64,000 nt of DNA from Leptotrichia sp. oral taxon 223 (GCF_013394795.1 NZ_JABXYU010000001.1:310001-374000), one strand, 5' to 3'; shown: positions 1 through 9,895, numbered from the stretch's first letter. Made by a program: numbers and translations. The notes: generated by a model not told the origin, from the sequence alone.

Positions 1-722
1 CCAACTGGATCAATATTTTCCATATTGCAGACAACAATCGCTGTATCATTGCTGTCACGCATTACTTCATACTCAATTTCCTTATATCCTGAAATTGATT
101 TTTCTAATAAACATTGGGTTACTGGTGAATATCTAAGTCCATTTGTAACAATATCTTCCAGTTCTTCATCATTATGGCAGATTCCTCCACCAGTTCCTCC
201 CATTGTAAAAGCAGGACGCACAATCACAGGATACCCAATTTTTTCCACAAATCTACGTGCCTCTTCCAAATTATGAATAATATCCGATTCAGGAACAGGC
301 TCTCCAAGTTCATTCATCAGATCTCTGAATAATTCCCTGTCTTCTGCCTGTTTAATAGATTCAAGTTTAGTTCCAAGCAGTTCCACTCCACATTCTTCCA
401 GCACTCCCGCATTGTGCAGTTCCACAGCCAGATTCAGCCCAACTTGTCCTCCAAGGGTAGGAAGCAAGGCATCAGGACGCTCTTTTCTTATAATTTTTGA
501 CACAAATTCAACAGTTAATGGCTCAATATATACTTTATCCGCAATTTCCTTATCTGTCATAATAGTTGCAGGATTGGAATTTACAAGGATAACCTTGTAC
601 CCTTCTTCACGCAATGATAAACACGCCTGTGTCCCCGCATAGTCAAATTCAGCAGCCTGTCCTATAATAATCGGCCCCGATCCAATCACTAAAACCGTTT
701 CTATATCTTTTCGTTTAGGCAT
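1..722 (-). CDS. carB: Carbamoyl-phosphate synthase large subunit, N-terminal part (runs off the window)
   Basis: Makes carbamoyl phosphate from bicarbonate, ammonia from CarA, and ATP for pyrimidine and arginine synthesis. The first 240 codons are present: the start [20 protein letters not shown], then [33 protein letters not shown] and the ATP-grasp glycine loop [12 protein letters not shown], all typical of the CarB amino domain. The ATG at 722 follows an AAGGAG site. The rest lies to the left of the window. It is 80 bp downstream of carA on the same strand with no terminator between, so the two are very likely co-transcribed. Confidence 0.95.
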   Translation of the reverse strand, partial: MPKRKDIETVLVIGSGPIIIGQAAEFDYAGTQACLSLREEGYKVILVNSNPATIMTDKEIADKVYIEPLTVEFVSKIIRKERPDALLPTLGGQVGLNLAVELHNAGVLEECGVELLGTKLESIKQAEDRELFRDLMNELGEPVPESDIIHNLEEARRFVEKIGYPVIVRPAFTMGGTGGGICHNDEELEDIVTNGLRYSPVTQCLLEKSISGYKEIEYEVMRDSNDTAIVVCNMENIDPV

Positions 723-802
723 TTCCCTACATCTCCTTGTTATTAATTTATTTTGCCAACACTTTTATTTCAATATTTTATAATTTAAGTTTTATATACT
801 TC

Positions 803-1900
803 TTATTTGACGTATTCAAAATTCCGATTCTTTTTCATATTTTCAATAAATATATCAAATAAATAATTTGGGTCATGCGGCCCTGGAGAAGCCTCTGGAT
901 GATACTGTACCGAAAATACTGGATATTTTTTATGTCTTACACCTTCACAAGTCCTGTCATTTACCGCAATATGTGTCAATTCCAGCTCTGTATCCTTCAA
1001 TGAGTCAATATCCACCGCATATCCGTGATTTTGTGCTGTAATATCAACTTTTCCAGTCTGCAAGTTCATTACTGGCTGATTTGCCCCACGATGTCCGAAT
1101 AGCAATTTATATGTTTTTGCTCCGCAGGCAAGTGAAATTAACTGATGTCCCATACAAATTCCAAAAATTGGCACTTTATCTATTAATTCCCTAATTGTTG
1201 CAATTGTTTCTGGAACATCTGTCGGATCTCCCGGTCCATTGCTTAACATTATTCCATCTGGTTTTTGTCTTAAAATTTCTTTAGCAGTTGCATTATGCGG
1301 CATTACGACAATATCACAGTCCCTTGAGTTAAGTTCCCTCATAATTCCTGATTTCATTCCTAAATCAAGAAGAACAACTCTCATCCCTCTTCCAGACGAA
1401 AGAAATGCTTTTTTTGTCGATACCTGTTCGATTTGATTGGTTGGTAACGAATTGATTTTTAAATTTTTTGCAATTTCTTGCGGATCTTTGTCTGCACTTA
1501 CGATAATTCCCTTAATCGTTCCATGCTCTCTTATTTTCTTTGTCAGGCTGCGTGTGTCAATTCCAGAAATTCCTGGAATATTCAAGTCCTTCAAAACTTC
1601 ATCCAATGTAAATTCATTTCTAAAATTAGAAGGCTTTCTACATATTTCACGAGTTACAATTCCCTTGATGCTAGGATTGATAGTTTCATAATCATCCCTA
1701 TTTATCCCATAATTTCCAATTAACGGATAAGTAAATGTAATAATCTGCCCATTATATGACGGATCTGAAATAGTTTCCTGATACCCAGTCATCGCAGTAT
1801 TAAAAACGACTTCCCCAGCCATTTCCACATCTGCGCCAAATCCATACCCTTTATACACACTACCATCTTCCAAAACAAGCTGCTTATCCAATGCGTACAT
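803..1900 (-). CDS. carA: Carbamoyl-phosphate synthase small subunit (glutamine amidotransferase)
   Basis: Splits glutamine and passes ammonia to CarB. The 365 residues fit the family length. The N-terminal CPSase small-chain domain carries FNTAMTGYQE and GISGIDTRSLT. The class I glutaminase domain begins near residue 170 and carries the nucleophile motif FGICMGHQL (Cys) and the His-Glu pair in QYHPEASPGP. The ATG at 1900 follows a strong GGGAGG site. It is the first gene of a carAB operon. A promoter lies about 165 bp upstream, leaving a long leader in which I find no PyrR-type or attenuator hairpin. Confidence 0.97.
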   Translation of the reverse strand: MYALDKQLVLEDGSVYKGYGFGADVEMAGEVVFNTAMTGYQETISDPSYNGQIITFTYPLIGNYGINRDDYETINPSIKGIVTREICRKPSNFRNEFTLDEVLKDLNIPGISGIDTRSLTKKIREHGTIKGIIVSADKDPQEIAKNLKINSLPTNQIEQVSTKKAFLSSGRGMRVVLLDLGMKSGIMRELNSRDCDIVVMPHNATAKEILRQKPDGIMLSNGPGDPTDVPETIATIRELIDKVPIFGICMGHQLISLACGAKTYKLLFGHRGANQPVMNLQTGKVDITAQNHGYAVDIDSLKDTELELTHIAVNDRTCEGVRHKKYPVFSVQYHPEASPGPHDPNYLFDIFIENMKKNRNFEYVK

Positions 1901-2563
1901 AAATACTACCTCCCTAAATTTTAAATGATACTATTTGTTTTAAAATTTGTTCAATTGTCATTAACGTGTCTGATTTGCGATATAGTAAACTATTTTAATT
2001 CAAATCCTAGATATGTATTTATTAATAAAAGTCTGAATGTATTTACTAACATCTCTAATCTCATAATTATACTATATTTTCCAAGTTTTATCAATAATAG
2101 CAGATGATTATTTTTTTAATTTTTGGGAAAATAATTAATTTTAAATATTTTTAATTTTTTTATAAAGAAAAATTTGATTTTTTAAAAAACATAGGGTATA
2201 ATTTATAATAAAAATTAGATTAAATTAAAAATTTATAATCTCTCATTTTTCTTTAATGTTTATATGGTACTATTATATTGAAAAGGAAAGAAACTAAAAA
2301 GTAATACTTACACTTATAATTTACTGGCAATATTTCAAAAGATACTCAAAACTATTCAAATTTAACTAATAAAACTTAACAAATCATACTCAAACAGAAA
2401 ACTATAATTTTATATTTAACTTTAAGACTATATTTACTATATTTATTCTTAACATTAAATTTGTTTATAAAAAATTTTTATTATAAATTATCAAATTTTT
2501 AGTTTATTTTTTATAATTCATTATTACTGACATCTTAAAATATTATATAGGAGCTGATTTATT
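1901..2563. other. Intergenic region between divergent carA and a + strand exported protein
   Basis: About 660 bp of very AT-rich DNA. It holds the carAB promoter and leader (about 1901-2094). The remainder contains no coding frame, RNA fold or repeat that I can support. The promoter of the + strand gene at 2564 must lie here but no convincing -35/-10 pair stands out. Confidence 0.5.
2066..2094 (-). promoter_or_regulatory. Sigma70-type promoter of carAB
   Basis: On the minus strand TTGATA (2094-2089) and a perfect TATAAT (2071-2066) are separated by 17 bp, close to the consensus. The predicted start of transcription near 2059 gives a leader of about 160 nt before carA. Confidence 0.7.
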
Positions 2564-2836
2564 ATGAAAAAAATTATTATTTCTATGTTCTTGGTATTCA
2601 GTATGCTAGGATTTTCAAGATTCGTTGAAAGATGCGAAATTACTTCTAAAGGGGTTTGGAGAAACGGAGTTGGATATGTAAACTGTGTAAGTTTGGAATC
2701 TGGAAGACATTTTAACTTTACTGGTGTAAGCAACTACACAAGAAACAGACTTTATGTCGGTAATGTGTACAGAGTTTATTTCAATGGAACTGGATACAAC
2801 CGTTTATATTTAACAGGATATGAATACTTGTATTAA
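2564..2836 (+). CDS. Small exported protein of unknown function
   Basis: A 90-residue protein with an N-terminal signal peptide (MKKIIISMFLVFSMLGFS) and a mature part of about 70 residues rich in Tyr, Gly, Asn and Arg. It has two cysteines (residues about 24 and 46) that could form a disulfide. There is no lipobox. A TAGGAG site precedes the ATG and a strong terminator follows at 2893, so it is a single-gene unit. I do not recognise a family. The Gly/Tyr-rich alternating pattern suggests a small beta protein in the periplasm or at the surface (inference). Confidence 0.75.
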   Translation: MKKIIISMFLVFSMLGFSRFVERCEITSKGVWRNGVGYVNCVSLESGRHFNFTGVSNYTRNRLYVGNVYRVYFNGTGYNRLYLTGYEYLY

Positions 2837-2892
2837 TCAAAATTTTTAATAAAAAAATATTAAGATGTCAAAATATTCACATTACTTTATCA

Positions 2893-2921
2893 AAAAAGCG
2901 GGGATTCAAAACCTGCTTTTT
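2893..2921 (+). terminator. Rho-independent terminator
   Basis: A 10-bp stem (AAAAAGCGGG with CCTGCTTTTT, one G-U pair) around a 9-nt loop, ending in a T run. It lies 57 bp after the stop of the small exported protein gene. Confidence 0.85.
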
Positions 2922-3019
2922 ATTTAAAAAACATAATTGTTTTTCTCAAATTTTAGAATTGCCAATTTTTGAGAAATACTGATATATAAACATATAAAAT
3001 AAAAAACGAGGTGACTGCA

Positions 3020-3469
3020 ATGAAAAAATTAAAAGGCTTTTTAACAACTAAACTTTGGAAAATAGCCATTTTCCTTTTAATTTCAAGTTTTTCCTTTTCA
3101 GGACAATATAAAACTGCACTTATAAATCGTATGAACAATATACGGAATAAAGTATTTGAGAATGTAGATGAAGGAAATGACTATCAAGAAAAAGAAGCCT
3201 TAAGGAAAATGGAAGAAGAATGGGATAGGGAACTGAATATTGTTTATCAAAAAATAATGAAAATTGCTGATTCCAAAACTAAAAATAAACTTAGAAATGC
3301 ACAACGTGCATGGATTAAATTCAGAGATGCAGAAACAGAAAAAAGCTACTATACAAATAATCCTACTGGCGGAAGCATGGGAGTTCTGTTTTCAATTAAC
3401 ACTGCCGTACAACTTACCGAAGAAAGAACTCTTCAATTGGCAGAAATGTACGATGCCTTGAATAATTAA
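3020..3469 (+). CDS. Exported DUF1311/LprI-like protein
   Basis: Signal peptide at residues 1-27 (hydrophobic IAIFLLISSFSFSG), then a helical domain with the DUF1311/LprI_N signature: a Glu/Lys-rich helix containing MEEEWDRELNIVYQKIM followed by LRNAQRAWIKFRDAE. Some members of this family inhibit lysozyme, while most have no known role. I place the start at the ATG at 3020 because the GAGGTG site at 3008 is correctly spaced for it; a GTG at 3011 is inside that site. It starts a likely three-gene operon with gaps of 26 and 35 bp to the next genes. Confidence 0.8.
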   Translation: MKKLKGFLTTKLWKIAIFLLISSFSFSGQYKTALINRMNNIRNKVFENVDEGNDYQEKEALRKMEEEWDRELNIVYQKIMKIADSKTKNKLRNAQRAWIKFRDAETEKSYYTNNPTGGSMGVLFSINTAVQLTEERTLQLAEMYDALNN

Positions 3470-3495
3470 AAAATTAAATAAGGAGATGAACTATA

Positions 3496-3951
3496 ATGAA
3501 GAAAAATCTATTTTTAAAAATTCTTATATTAATTTTATTAACAATATGCTCAGCCGTCAGCTTTGGAAAAACAAAGGTACTCAGCATTTATGCAAATCCA
3601 ATGACAAGAGGCTATAAATCTTTAGAAAACGGAACGCTCCTTCTTTCAGGCAATAATGCTCCTACTAGAATAAAATTTGTTGCAAAAGTTAACGGAGTTG
3701 CTGTAAAACATGAATATGTGGAATATTCAGATTTTATCAGTTCCATGAATCCTATAAAAACAAGGACAGGTTTTACAATTAAACCTGAAAAAAATAAAGT
3801 TTACAGCTTTATGGGAACAGTTCCAGAAGGAATGCCTCAGGCAAGGCTAGTAATTACTTATAAGGGAAAACAGAAAATAGTAGAAGTAGACTGGGGATTG
3901 GAAACTGGGAATAATGGTGAAGGAATAGATCATTATGATGTATATTTTTAA
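3496..3951 (+). CDS. Exported protein of unknown function
   Basis: A 151-residue protein with a signal peptide (ILILILLTICSAVSFG) and a beta-rich mature domain ending in an acidic HYDVYF tail. There is no lipobox and no domain I recognise. The AAGGAGATG site 8 bp before the ATG is clear. It sits between the DUF1311 gene and the zinc-ribbon membrane protein, probably in the same transcript, so a role at the envelope shared with those products is possible (inference). Confidence 0.7.
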   Translation: MKKNLFLKILILILLTICSAVSFGKTKVLSIYANPMTRGYKSLENGTLLLSGNNAPTRIKFVAKVNGVAVKHEYVEYSDFISSMNPIKTRTGFTIKPEKNKVYSFMGTVPEGMPQARLVITYKGKQKIVEVDWGLETGNNGEGIDHYDVYF

Positions 3952-3986
3952 GAAATGGAGCAAATTATGAAAGAAGTGATTAATTT

Positions 3987-5621
3987 ATGGGAAAGGAAAT
4001 ATTAAGTATATTTTGTCCAGCTTGCGGAGCGCCTGCAAAGTTTGACATTGTTCATCAAATTTATCGGTGTGGCTATTGTGGTGAAAAAGTAAAAATTGAG
4101 GATGCACGTAAAGAAAAGATTGAATTCCAGAAAAATCAAAGTCAGAGGATAAAAAAATCTGCCAAAAATTTTAAAATGTCAACAGCGTCTTGCAGCGGAT
4201 GCGGAGCAACACTTGTATTTGAGAAAAATGAAGCTCTGTCCAATTGTGCATTTTGTGGACGAAGCCTTGTCAGAAAAGACTATGTATATGACAGCAAGAT
4301 GCCGCAAAATGTCATACCCTTTGCTGTAACAAAGAATGAGGCTATAGAACTTCTGAAAAAATGGTGTAAGCAAAACAGCCACAAGCCTGAGGCAAAGCAT
4401 CTCATAAAAAAAATACCAAAATTGAAGGGTTATTACCTTCCTTATGAAATGGTACGTGGGCCTGTTCGTTGCATAGTAAAAAAAACAGGGGGCGGTGAAT
4501 CCTACAAAGCGGACGGCTATTTAAACGATGAATTTGTCAACTGTTCCTCACAATTAAACAACCTGCTTTTAGACTGCATGGAACCTTTTGATATGGAGAA
4601 TCTTAAGGAATTCGACTTTTCCTACGTTGCAGGACAGCGCATAAAAATTTCTGATATTAAAGATGAATATGCTCAAAAGAGGCTTGACAATGAAACGGCA
4701 GAAAATTACCGGAAAGGCATGGAGAAAATCTGGGGAACAAAAGCTATTGACATTCACGCTCAAGTAGATCCAGTTGTAAAAATTCCAGTCCTTCTTCCAG
4801 TATATTATATAAAAGAGGGAAATGTTAATGTCGCTGTGAACGGACAAACTGGCAAGATAAGTGTTTATGCTGAAAAAGATTCAAAGTATATTTCTATTCC
4901 ATGGTGGATAAAAGGTATTTCGGTACTCATCATAGTCTGTATTGCAATTTATTTTGCATTTTTGTCCATACGAAATATAACTCAGAAAGAAGCCCTCACT
5001 CTAACATCTGCTGTTGCATTAGTTTTTCTGATTATATTTGTTACCATGCTTAACGACGGGTCAAGTAACGGCTTTAGCATTACAAAGTACAGAAATATAT
5101 TTTCAACTGGTGATCAGACTTACAGACGGGAACGGGGAAAATTGATCCTTAGAGAAGATATTATTGAGCGTAAGATAGAAAAACCAGTATTCAGAGAAAA
5201 ATTGGATGGAAAAGAACAGATTGTAACCTATACTTTCCGTTCAGCTAAAAGAACAGCGAGTATGCTAATAATGGCAATTGCTACACTTTTCTTTCCAGTA
5301 ATAATAGCTTTATTCATAAACGGCTTTAACTTTTCACGGCTTGATATTAGTTCCTCTGTGATATGGTTTTGTATTACTGTACCCACTGTACCTATTATTT
5401 TTATAAGATTTGGACTTCAATGGCTATATGACTATCCATGGATTTATACAATATCTGAAAACGGGAAAAAGAAACGTTACCGGGAAAAAATAAAAATTAA
5501 ACCAGAAGAGATTCTAAAATTTATGCTATCAGCTCTGTTTTCACCTCCAATCTGTTTCTTAACATGGTTTGCTCTCATAATGCTTATTATGACGATATAC
5601 TTTACAGCTTTTGGAGGTTAA
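3987..5621 (+). CDS. Membrane protein with two N-terminal zinc ribbons
   Basis: A 544-residue protein. It begins with two zinc-ribbon units: CPACG...CGYCG (residues about 10-35) and CSGCG...CAFCG (about 70-95). A soluble domain of about 200 residues follows. Five predicted membrane segments lie at about 306-328, 335-357, 427-450, 458-482 and 512-540, with a charged loop of about 70 residues between the second and third. The ribbons resemble bacterial TFIIB-like or double zinc ribbons. No enzyme motif is visible. The start at 3987 is chosen because the only upstream ATG (3967) is out of frame. Function unknown. Confidence 0.75.
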   Translation: MGKEILSIFCPACGAPAKFDIVHQIYRCGYCGEKVKIEDARKEKIEFQKNQSQRIKKSAKNFKMSTASCSGCGATLVFEKNEALSNCAFCGRSLVRKDYVYDSKMPQNVIPFAVTKNEAIELLKKWCKQNSHKPEAKHLIKKIPKLKGYYLPYEMVRGPVRCIVKKTGGGESYKADGYLNDEFVNCSSQLNNLLLDCMEPFDMENLKEFDFSYVAGQRIKISDIKDEYAQKRLDNETAENYRKGMEKIWGTKAIDIHAQVDPVVKIPVLLPVYYIKEGNVNVAVNGQTGKISVYAEKDSKYISIPWWIKGISVLIIVCIAIYFAFLSIRNITQKEALTLTSAVALVFLIIFVTMLNDGSSNGFSITKYRNIFSTGDQTYRRERGKLILREDIIERKIEKPVFREKLDGKEQIVTYTFRSAKRTASMLIMAIATLFFPVIIALFINGFNFSRLDISSSVIWFCITVPTVPIIFIRFGLQWLYDYPWIYTISENGKKKRYREKIKIKPEEILKFMLSALFSPPICFLTWFALIMLIMTIYFTAFGG

Positions 5622-5694
5622 CTGAATTAAAGAAAAATACAAGGCGGTCTTTTATAAAATAAAAATAATGAAAAAATGATTATTATAAAGCAAA

Positions 5695-5746
5695 CTCAAA
5701 CTCCTTTAATATTAAACCGTTAAATTAAATATTAATGGGGTTTGAG
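5695..5746. repeat. Imperfect inverted repeat between convergent genes
   Basis: Two 19-nt arms (5695-5713 and 5728-5746) pair with one mismatch and one wobble around a 14-nt loop. It lies between the + strand zinc-ribbon gene and the minus strand pcrA. No strong T run follows directly, so a bidirectional terminator role is likely but not certain. Confidence 0.5.
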
Positions 5747-5769
5747 TAAACTACTGTAATAAGATTTTT

Positions 5770-7980
5770 TTATTTTTTCAAAATTTTATCTGCCAGCACT
5801 AACGCTATTTTCTTTTCTCCAACCATAAATTCCACAATCATGCTTTTCGTATCCACTTTTTTTATTTTTCCACGTCCAAATTTCTTGTGATTAACCACAT
5901 CTCCAACTTTATATTTGGAATTCACATTTAAAGCAGCTTTGGAATTACCTGATTTTTTACCAAATGTTCCCAACTTATCTTTAGAAAATGGATTAAAATT
6001 TTCTATTTTCGGTGCAAAACTTCTTGAAGTTGAAGATTTCCCTTTTAAACTGCCATACTTCCCACCAACATATTCTAGATTGTCCTGCTTCATTTCGTAG
6101 ATAAATCTTGATGGACGACGTAAATTGTCATCTTTTCCCCAAATTTTTCTTGATGAAGAATAGGAAATAAACAGTTCTTTTTTAGCACGGGTTATCGCCA
6201 CATAGCAAAGTCTACGCTCTTCTTCCAGCTCTTCTTCAGGAGCGTCAAAAGAAATCGACGGAAACAACCCATCTTCCATTCCCGCAAGAAATACATAATC
6301 AAATTCCAGTCCTTTCGAGCTATGAATTGTCATAAGTTTTACATAATTTTCATCATCTTCCATTTCGTCAGTCGCCGAACTTAATGAAATCATATCAAGA
6401 TATTCGTTTAACGACATATTCGGATTCTGCTTTTCAATTTCGGTAATACTATTTAGCAATTCCTCAATATTTCTAACTCTGTCTTCCTTATTGTCTTCAA
6501 TCGAGTCAATATAACGTGTTCTTATAAGAATTTCATCAAATATTTCCTTAATTGACATTTCCTCAAGGCTCGAATAAATGCTTTGCATTAAATTGTAGAA
6601 TTCCTTTAATGCCAATTTTGTGGCTGCTCTTACTGGAATTTCATCAATGTAGTGAAGTGCCTCAAGCATCGAAATATTTTTTTCATTTGCAACTTCCTGT
6701 ATTTTTTCCAGCGTTTTTTCCCCCACCGAACGTTTTGGAACATTAATTATACGATAAAAATTATGATTATCATTTTTATTGTTTAAAAGACTTAAATATG
6801 CCAAAATATCCTTTATTTCCTTACGTTGAAAGAACTGCATCCCACCGTAAATCTTGTATGGAATGTTTGCAGACAGCAGTTTTTCTTCCAGAACTCTTGA
6901 CTGTGCATTTGTCCTGTACAGAATCGTCATATCCTTGTAATCGGCACCATCTCTTTTCTTTTTCTTCATCTCTGTCACAATAAAATCTGCTTCATCATAA
7001 ACTGTCATTGCATTATAAATTTTGATTTTTTCCCCATCTGAGCCATCTGTCCAAAGTGTTTTTCCTTTTGAACTTTTATTATTTTTAATAAGCTCGTTGG
7101 CTGTATCCAGTATTTTTTTTGTAGAACGGTAATTTCTTTCCAATTTTACCGTAAATGCTTCCTTATAATCTCTCTCAAAGTTCAAGATATTATTGATATT
7201 TGCCCCACGAAATGCATAAATACTCTGATCCTCATCTCCTACGACACAGATGTTTCGATACTTTGCTGCAATCATATTAATCATTTCATACTGAATATCA
7301 TTGGTATCCTGATACTCGTCCACTACAATATACTTATACCTTTCCTGTATTCTTTCCAGCACAAAAGCATCATCCAGCAATTTTCTCGCATTCAAAAGCA
7401 AATCCGAGAAATCCATCGCATTATTTGCCTTCAAGACTTCATCATACTTCTGATAAATCTCACCGAAAAGCCTGTTCGCAGGAACCCTCATATCAATTTC
7501 ACGTTCAAGCTCCTTTATTCCTATCCCCTGTTCCTTCAATTTACTGATTCTGTTTGCAAGTTTTCCTGGCTGAACATTGTCATTATCCTTAATTCCCATA
7601 TCCTTTTTTATCTTTGTAATAATTGACTTCTGATCATCCACATCATAAATATTAAAATTTCGCCCATATCCAATTCTTTCAGAATAAGTTTTAAGCAATC
7701 TTACCGAAAACGAGTGAAATGTAGAAACTACAAGATTATTTGCCTCATGTCCAATAAGTGCCGCAGCCCTTTCCTTCATCTCTCTTGCCGCCTTATTCGT
7801 AAAAGTAAGTGCCAGAATATTAAGTGGCGAAATTCCTATCTCTTTTACCATGTGTGCAATTCTATAAGTAACTGTACGTGTTTTACCGCTTCCCGCTCCA
7901 GCCAGTATCAATACAGGCCCTTCTATTTTTTCTGCAGCTTTTCTCTGCTCTTCATTTAATTCATCTAAAATACTGCTCAT
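5770..7980 (-). CDS. pcrA: ATP-dependent 3'-5' DNA helicase PcrA/UvrD
   Basis: Superfamily 1A helicase acting in nucleotide-excision and replication-linked repair. The 736 residues match PcrA length. Visible motifs are the Q motif LNEEQRKA, Walker A GAGSGKTRT, TFTNKAAREMKER (Ia), VVDEYQDTN (II), GDEDQSIYAFRGA (III), YRSTKKIL (IV), MTIHSSKGLEFDYVF (V) and CYVAITRAKKEL (VI). The C-terminal 60 residues form the Tudor-like RNA-polymerase-binding domain (VGDVVNHKKFGRGKI). An AAAGGAG site precedes the ATG. It appears to be a stand-alone unit. Confidence 0.96.
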   Translation of the reverse strand: MSSILDELNEEQRKAAEKIEGPVLILAGAGSGKTRTVTYRIAHMVKEIGISPLNILALTFTNKAAREMKERAAALIGHEANNLVVSTFHSFSVRLLKTYSERIGYGRNFNIYDVDDQKSIITKIKKDMGIKDNDNVQPGKLANRISKLKEQGIGIKELEREIDMRVPANRLFGEIYQKYDEVLKANNAMDFSDLLLNARKLLDDAFVLERIQERYKYIVVDEYQDTNDIQYEMINMIAAKYRNICVVGDEDQSIYAFRGANINNILNFERDYKEAFTVKLERNYRSTKKILDTANELIKNNKSSKGKTLWTDGSDGEKIKIYNAMTVYDEADFIVTEMKKKKRDGADYKDMTILYRTNAQSRVLEEKLLSANIPYKIYGGMQFFQRKEIKDILAYLSLLNNKNDNHNFYRIINVPKRSVGEKTLEKIQEVANEKNISMLEALHYIDEIPVRAATKLALKEFYNLMQSIYSSLEEMSIKEIFDEILIRTRYIDSIEDNKEDRVRNIEELLNSITEIEKQNPNMSLNEYLDMISLSSATDEMEDDENYVKLMTIHSSKGLEFDYVFLAGMEDGLFPSISFDAPEEELEEERRLCYVAITRAKKELFISYSSSRKIWGKDDNLRRPSRFIYEMKQDNLEYVGGKYGSLKGKSSTSRSFAPKIENFNPFSKDKLGTFGKKSGNSKAALNVNSKYKVGDVVNHKKFGRGKIKKVDTKSMIVEFMVGEKKIALVLADKILKK

Positions 7981-8065
7981 ATTTCTCCTTTTTTCTTATA
8001 TAATTTCTATAGTTTTCATAAATACTTAATAATAAAAATGATATTTTGATTTTAAAATTTTCATA

Positions 8066-8695
8066 TTAATAATCAGTTTCTAAATCAAAATTATTATCCG
8101 TTGAATAAAAACTATTTACTATATTTCCTGTGTCTAATTTTGTTTTTTCTACACCTAAAAATTTTATTTTCTTTTTAGTAAAAGATTCATTATCGTATTC
8201 ATTTTTTTTAAATTCAGATACTGGTATTACACTATAATTATTAATAAAATATTCTTCTTCCCAATCTTTTCCATTATATTTAAAATTTAAATTTTTCTTT
8301 TTTAAAATTTCTGTTATTGTTTTTTTATCAGATTTAAAAATGGGAAAGTACTTTCCATCTTTATCCTTCTTCTCAGCAGGATAATTACTAGGATTATAAG
8401 AATATCCTTCATCATCAATAATATTAAAATCTGACACTTTAAATAATATTGTATCATTTATTTCAGCAATTCCAGTTATTGTTATATTACCACCCTCAAA
8501 AGAAATATATCCATGAAGTCCACCACTGCAACCTATTCTTTCATCGCCACCATCATCTGGTTCTAGACAAATTCTTTCACTTAAATTATTCCTATAAAAT
8601 GGAAACCATTTACCATCAACATATCCACCTTCATATCTTTCTGCAAAAATATTAAAACTAAGTAGAACACATATAAATATAATTAAATTCTTCAT
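8066..8695 (-). CDS. Secreted protein, paralogue of the next gene
   Basis: A 209-residue protein with a signal peptide (MKNLIIFICVLLSFNIFA). The mature part opens with GGYVDGKWFPFY and later has KVSDFNIIDDEGYSY and SNYPAEK. These segments match the upstream neighbour (GGYIDGKWYAWY, KVTDFKVIDFNG, NNYPNEK), so the two are tandem paralogues. I start it at 8695 because GGAAGG lies just upstream; a longer frame from 8713 would leave the site inside the gene. No known family. It is probably the last gene of a four-gene secreted-protein operon. Confidence 0.75.
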   Translation of the reverse strand: MKNLIIFICVLLSFNIFAERYEGGYVDGKWFPFYRNNLSERICLEPDDGGDERIGCSGGLHGYISFEGGNITITGIAEINDTILFKVSDFNIIDDEGYSYNPSNYPAEKKDKDGKYFPIFKSDKKTITEILKKKNLNFKYNGKDWEEEYFINNYSVIPVSEFKKNEYDNESFTKKKIKFLGVEKTKLDTGNIVNSFYSTDNNFDLETDY

Positions 8696-8718
8696 TTCCT
8701 TCCTTTCGCACATTTATT

Positions 8719-9351
8719 TTAATTTTCACATTTCCAAAGAGAATAATATAATTTCTTTCCATTAGAAGTTGCACAAATTTTAAATCCATTACTATTGTTT
8801 AAAACTAATTTTGTTGGCATTGTATCTAATTCTGTTCTTCCAGTTTTTGGATTTTTTCTCTCTGTACCAATAAATTTTACATTTTTATGATTATCAACTA
8901 AAAATCTATTAATTGATTCATCTGTTATAATTGCAGGAATAAAAGTTTCATTTTTTTCATTAGGATAATTATTTTTTGTATAAATAGCTCCATTAAAATC
9001 AATTACTTTAAAATCAGTTACTTTTAAATAAATATCTTTAAGTACTCTATCAGATTTTAACATTTCATCTTTTCCATATTCCATTTCTACTCCAATAACA
9101 TCTATCTCCAAAGTTTTAAACCTATGATATTTTTCTTTCATTACTTCTTCTTTTCCTAAAAAAGTTCCATCATACCAAGCATACCATTTTCCATCAATAT
9201 AACCTCCTTTTACTGGAACGTTATTTCTTTTTTCAATTACGCTTAACTCTATAGTTTTATTACTATAATGATTCTTGATTGTATTTTGTAAATCAGAAAA
9301 ACCTAAATTAAAAACTAAAAATAAATTTAAAAATAATATAATTTTTCTCAT
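8719..9351 (-). CDS. Secreted protein, paralogue of its downstream neighbour
   Basis: A 210-residue protein with signal peptide MRKIILFLNLFLVFNLGFS. It shares the GGY(I/V)DGKW opening, the K-V-DF-ID block and the NYP-E segment with the 8066-8695 product. TELDTMPTKL near the C-terminus also resembles TKLDTGNIV there. The start at 9351 is preferred because GGGAG lies 6 bp upstream; upstream in-frame ATGs fall in the end of the preceding gene region. Function unknown. The cluster suggests local gene duplication of an envelope or surface protein. Confidence 0.75.
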   Translation of the reverse strand: MRKIILFLNLFLVFNLGFSDLQNTIKNHYSNKTIELSVIEKRNNVPVKGGYIDGKWYAWYDGTFLGKEEVMKEKYHRFKTLEIDVIGVEMEYGKDEMLKSDRVLKDIYLKVTDFKVIDFNGAIYTKNNYPNEKNETFIPAIITDESINRFLVDNHKNVKFIGTERKNPKTGRTELDTMPTKLVLNNSNGFKICATSNGKKLYYSLWKCEN

Positions 9352-9373
9352 AAAATTCTCCCTATTCTTCATT

Positions 9374-9895
9374 TTAATAATCTTCATCTAAAAATTCCTC
9401 TTCAGAAACTGTTGGCACTCCCAAAGTGCTTCCATAAACTTCTACCAAATCTTCATCTACAATTTTAGCATAAGGCAAATGATCTTTTATATTTTTTGAA
9501 GTTATAGGTAAAATAAATCCATCTGGTAAATTTTTGTAAGCTGTTCCACGCATTTGCATGTGCATTCTTAATATATTGTTATCTGAATTATATTTTGCTT
9601 GAGCAAGATTTACAACAGGAATGAAAAATAATTTTTTTCTAATATCATAATTAGTATTCACATCTATATAGTCAAATAAAACTGTAACATTCCTTACAAC
9701 TTTATCATCCACTCTACATAAAGCAGCTCTAAAAGTTGTGGTTCCAGTATATTTATCAACTTTATCCACTTTCGCTTTCCCTATTCCTAAACAATAACCT
9801 TTCATATTATAATCATCATCAATAATATTAAACGAACTATTAGCCTGTGCCACAAAAGTTAATATAAGAATTCCTAACAAAATAATTTTTTTCAT
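9374..9895 (-). CDS. Secreted protein of unknown function
   Basis: A 173-residue protein with signal peptide MKKIILLGILILTFVAQA. The mature part has a pair of cysteines (GYCLGIGKAK and AALCRVDDK) and a C-terminal section (LPDGFILPITSKNIKDHL) that loosely resembles the PAIITDESINRFL block of the next gene, so it may be a distant relative. An AGGAGAG site supports the ATG at 9895. The acidic tail SEEEFLDEDY is unusual. Probably co-transcribed with the two genes that follow it. Confidence 0.7.
   Translation of the reverse strand: MKKIILLGILILTFVAQANSSFNIIDDDYNMKGYCLGIGKAKVDKVDKYTGTTTFRAALCRVDDKVVRNVTVLFDYIDVNTNYDIRKKLFFIPVVNLAQAKYNSDNNILRMHMQMRGTAYKNLPDGFILPITSKNIKDHLPYAKIVDEDLVEVYGSTLGVPTVSEEEFLDEDY

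Noticed and set aside
1901-2060. Pyrimidine attenuator or PyrR-binding leader upstream of carA
   Set aside because: The leader is long, but I find no terminator/antiterminator pair and no PyrR consensus loop.
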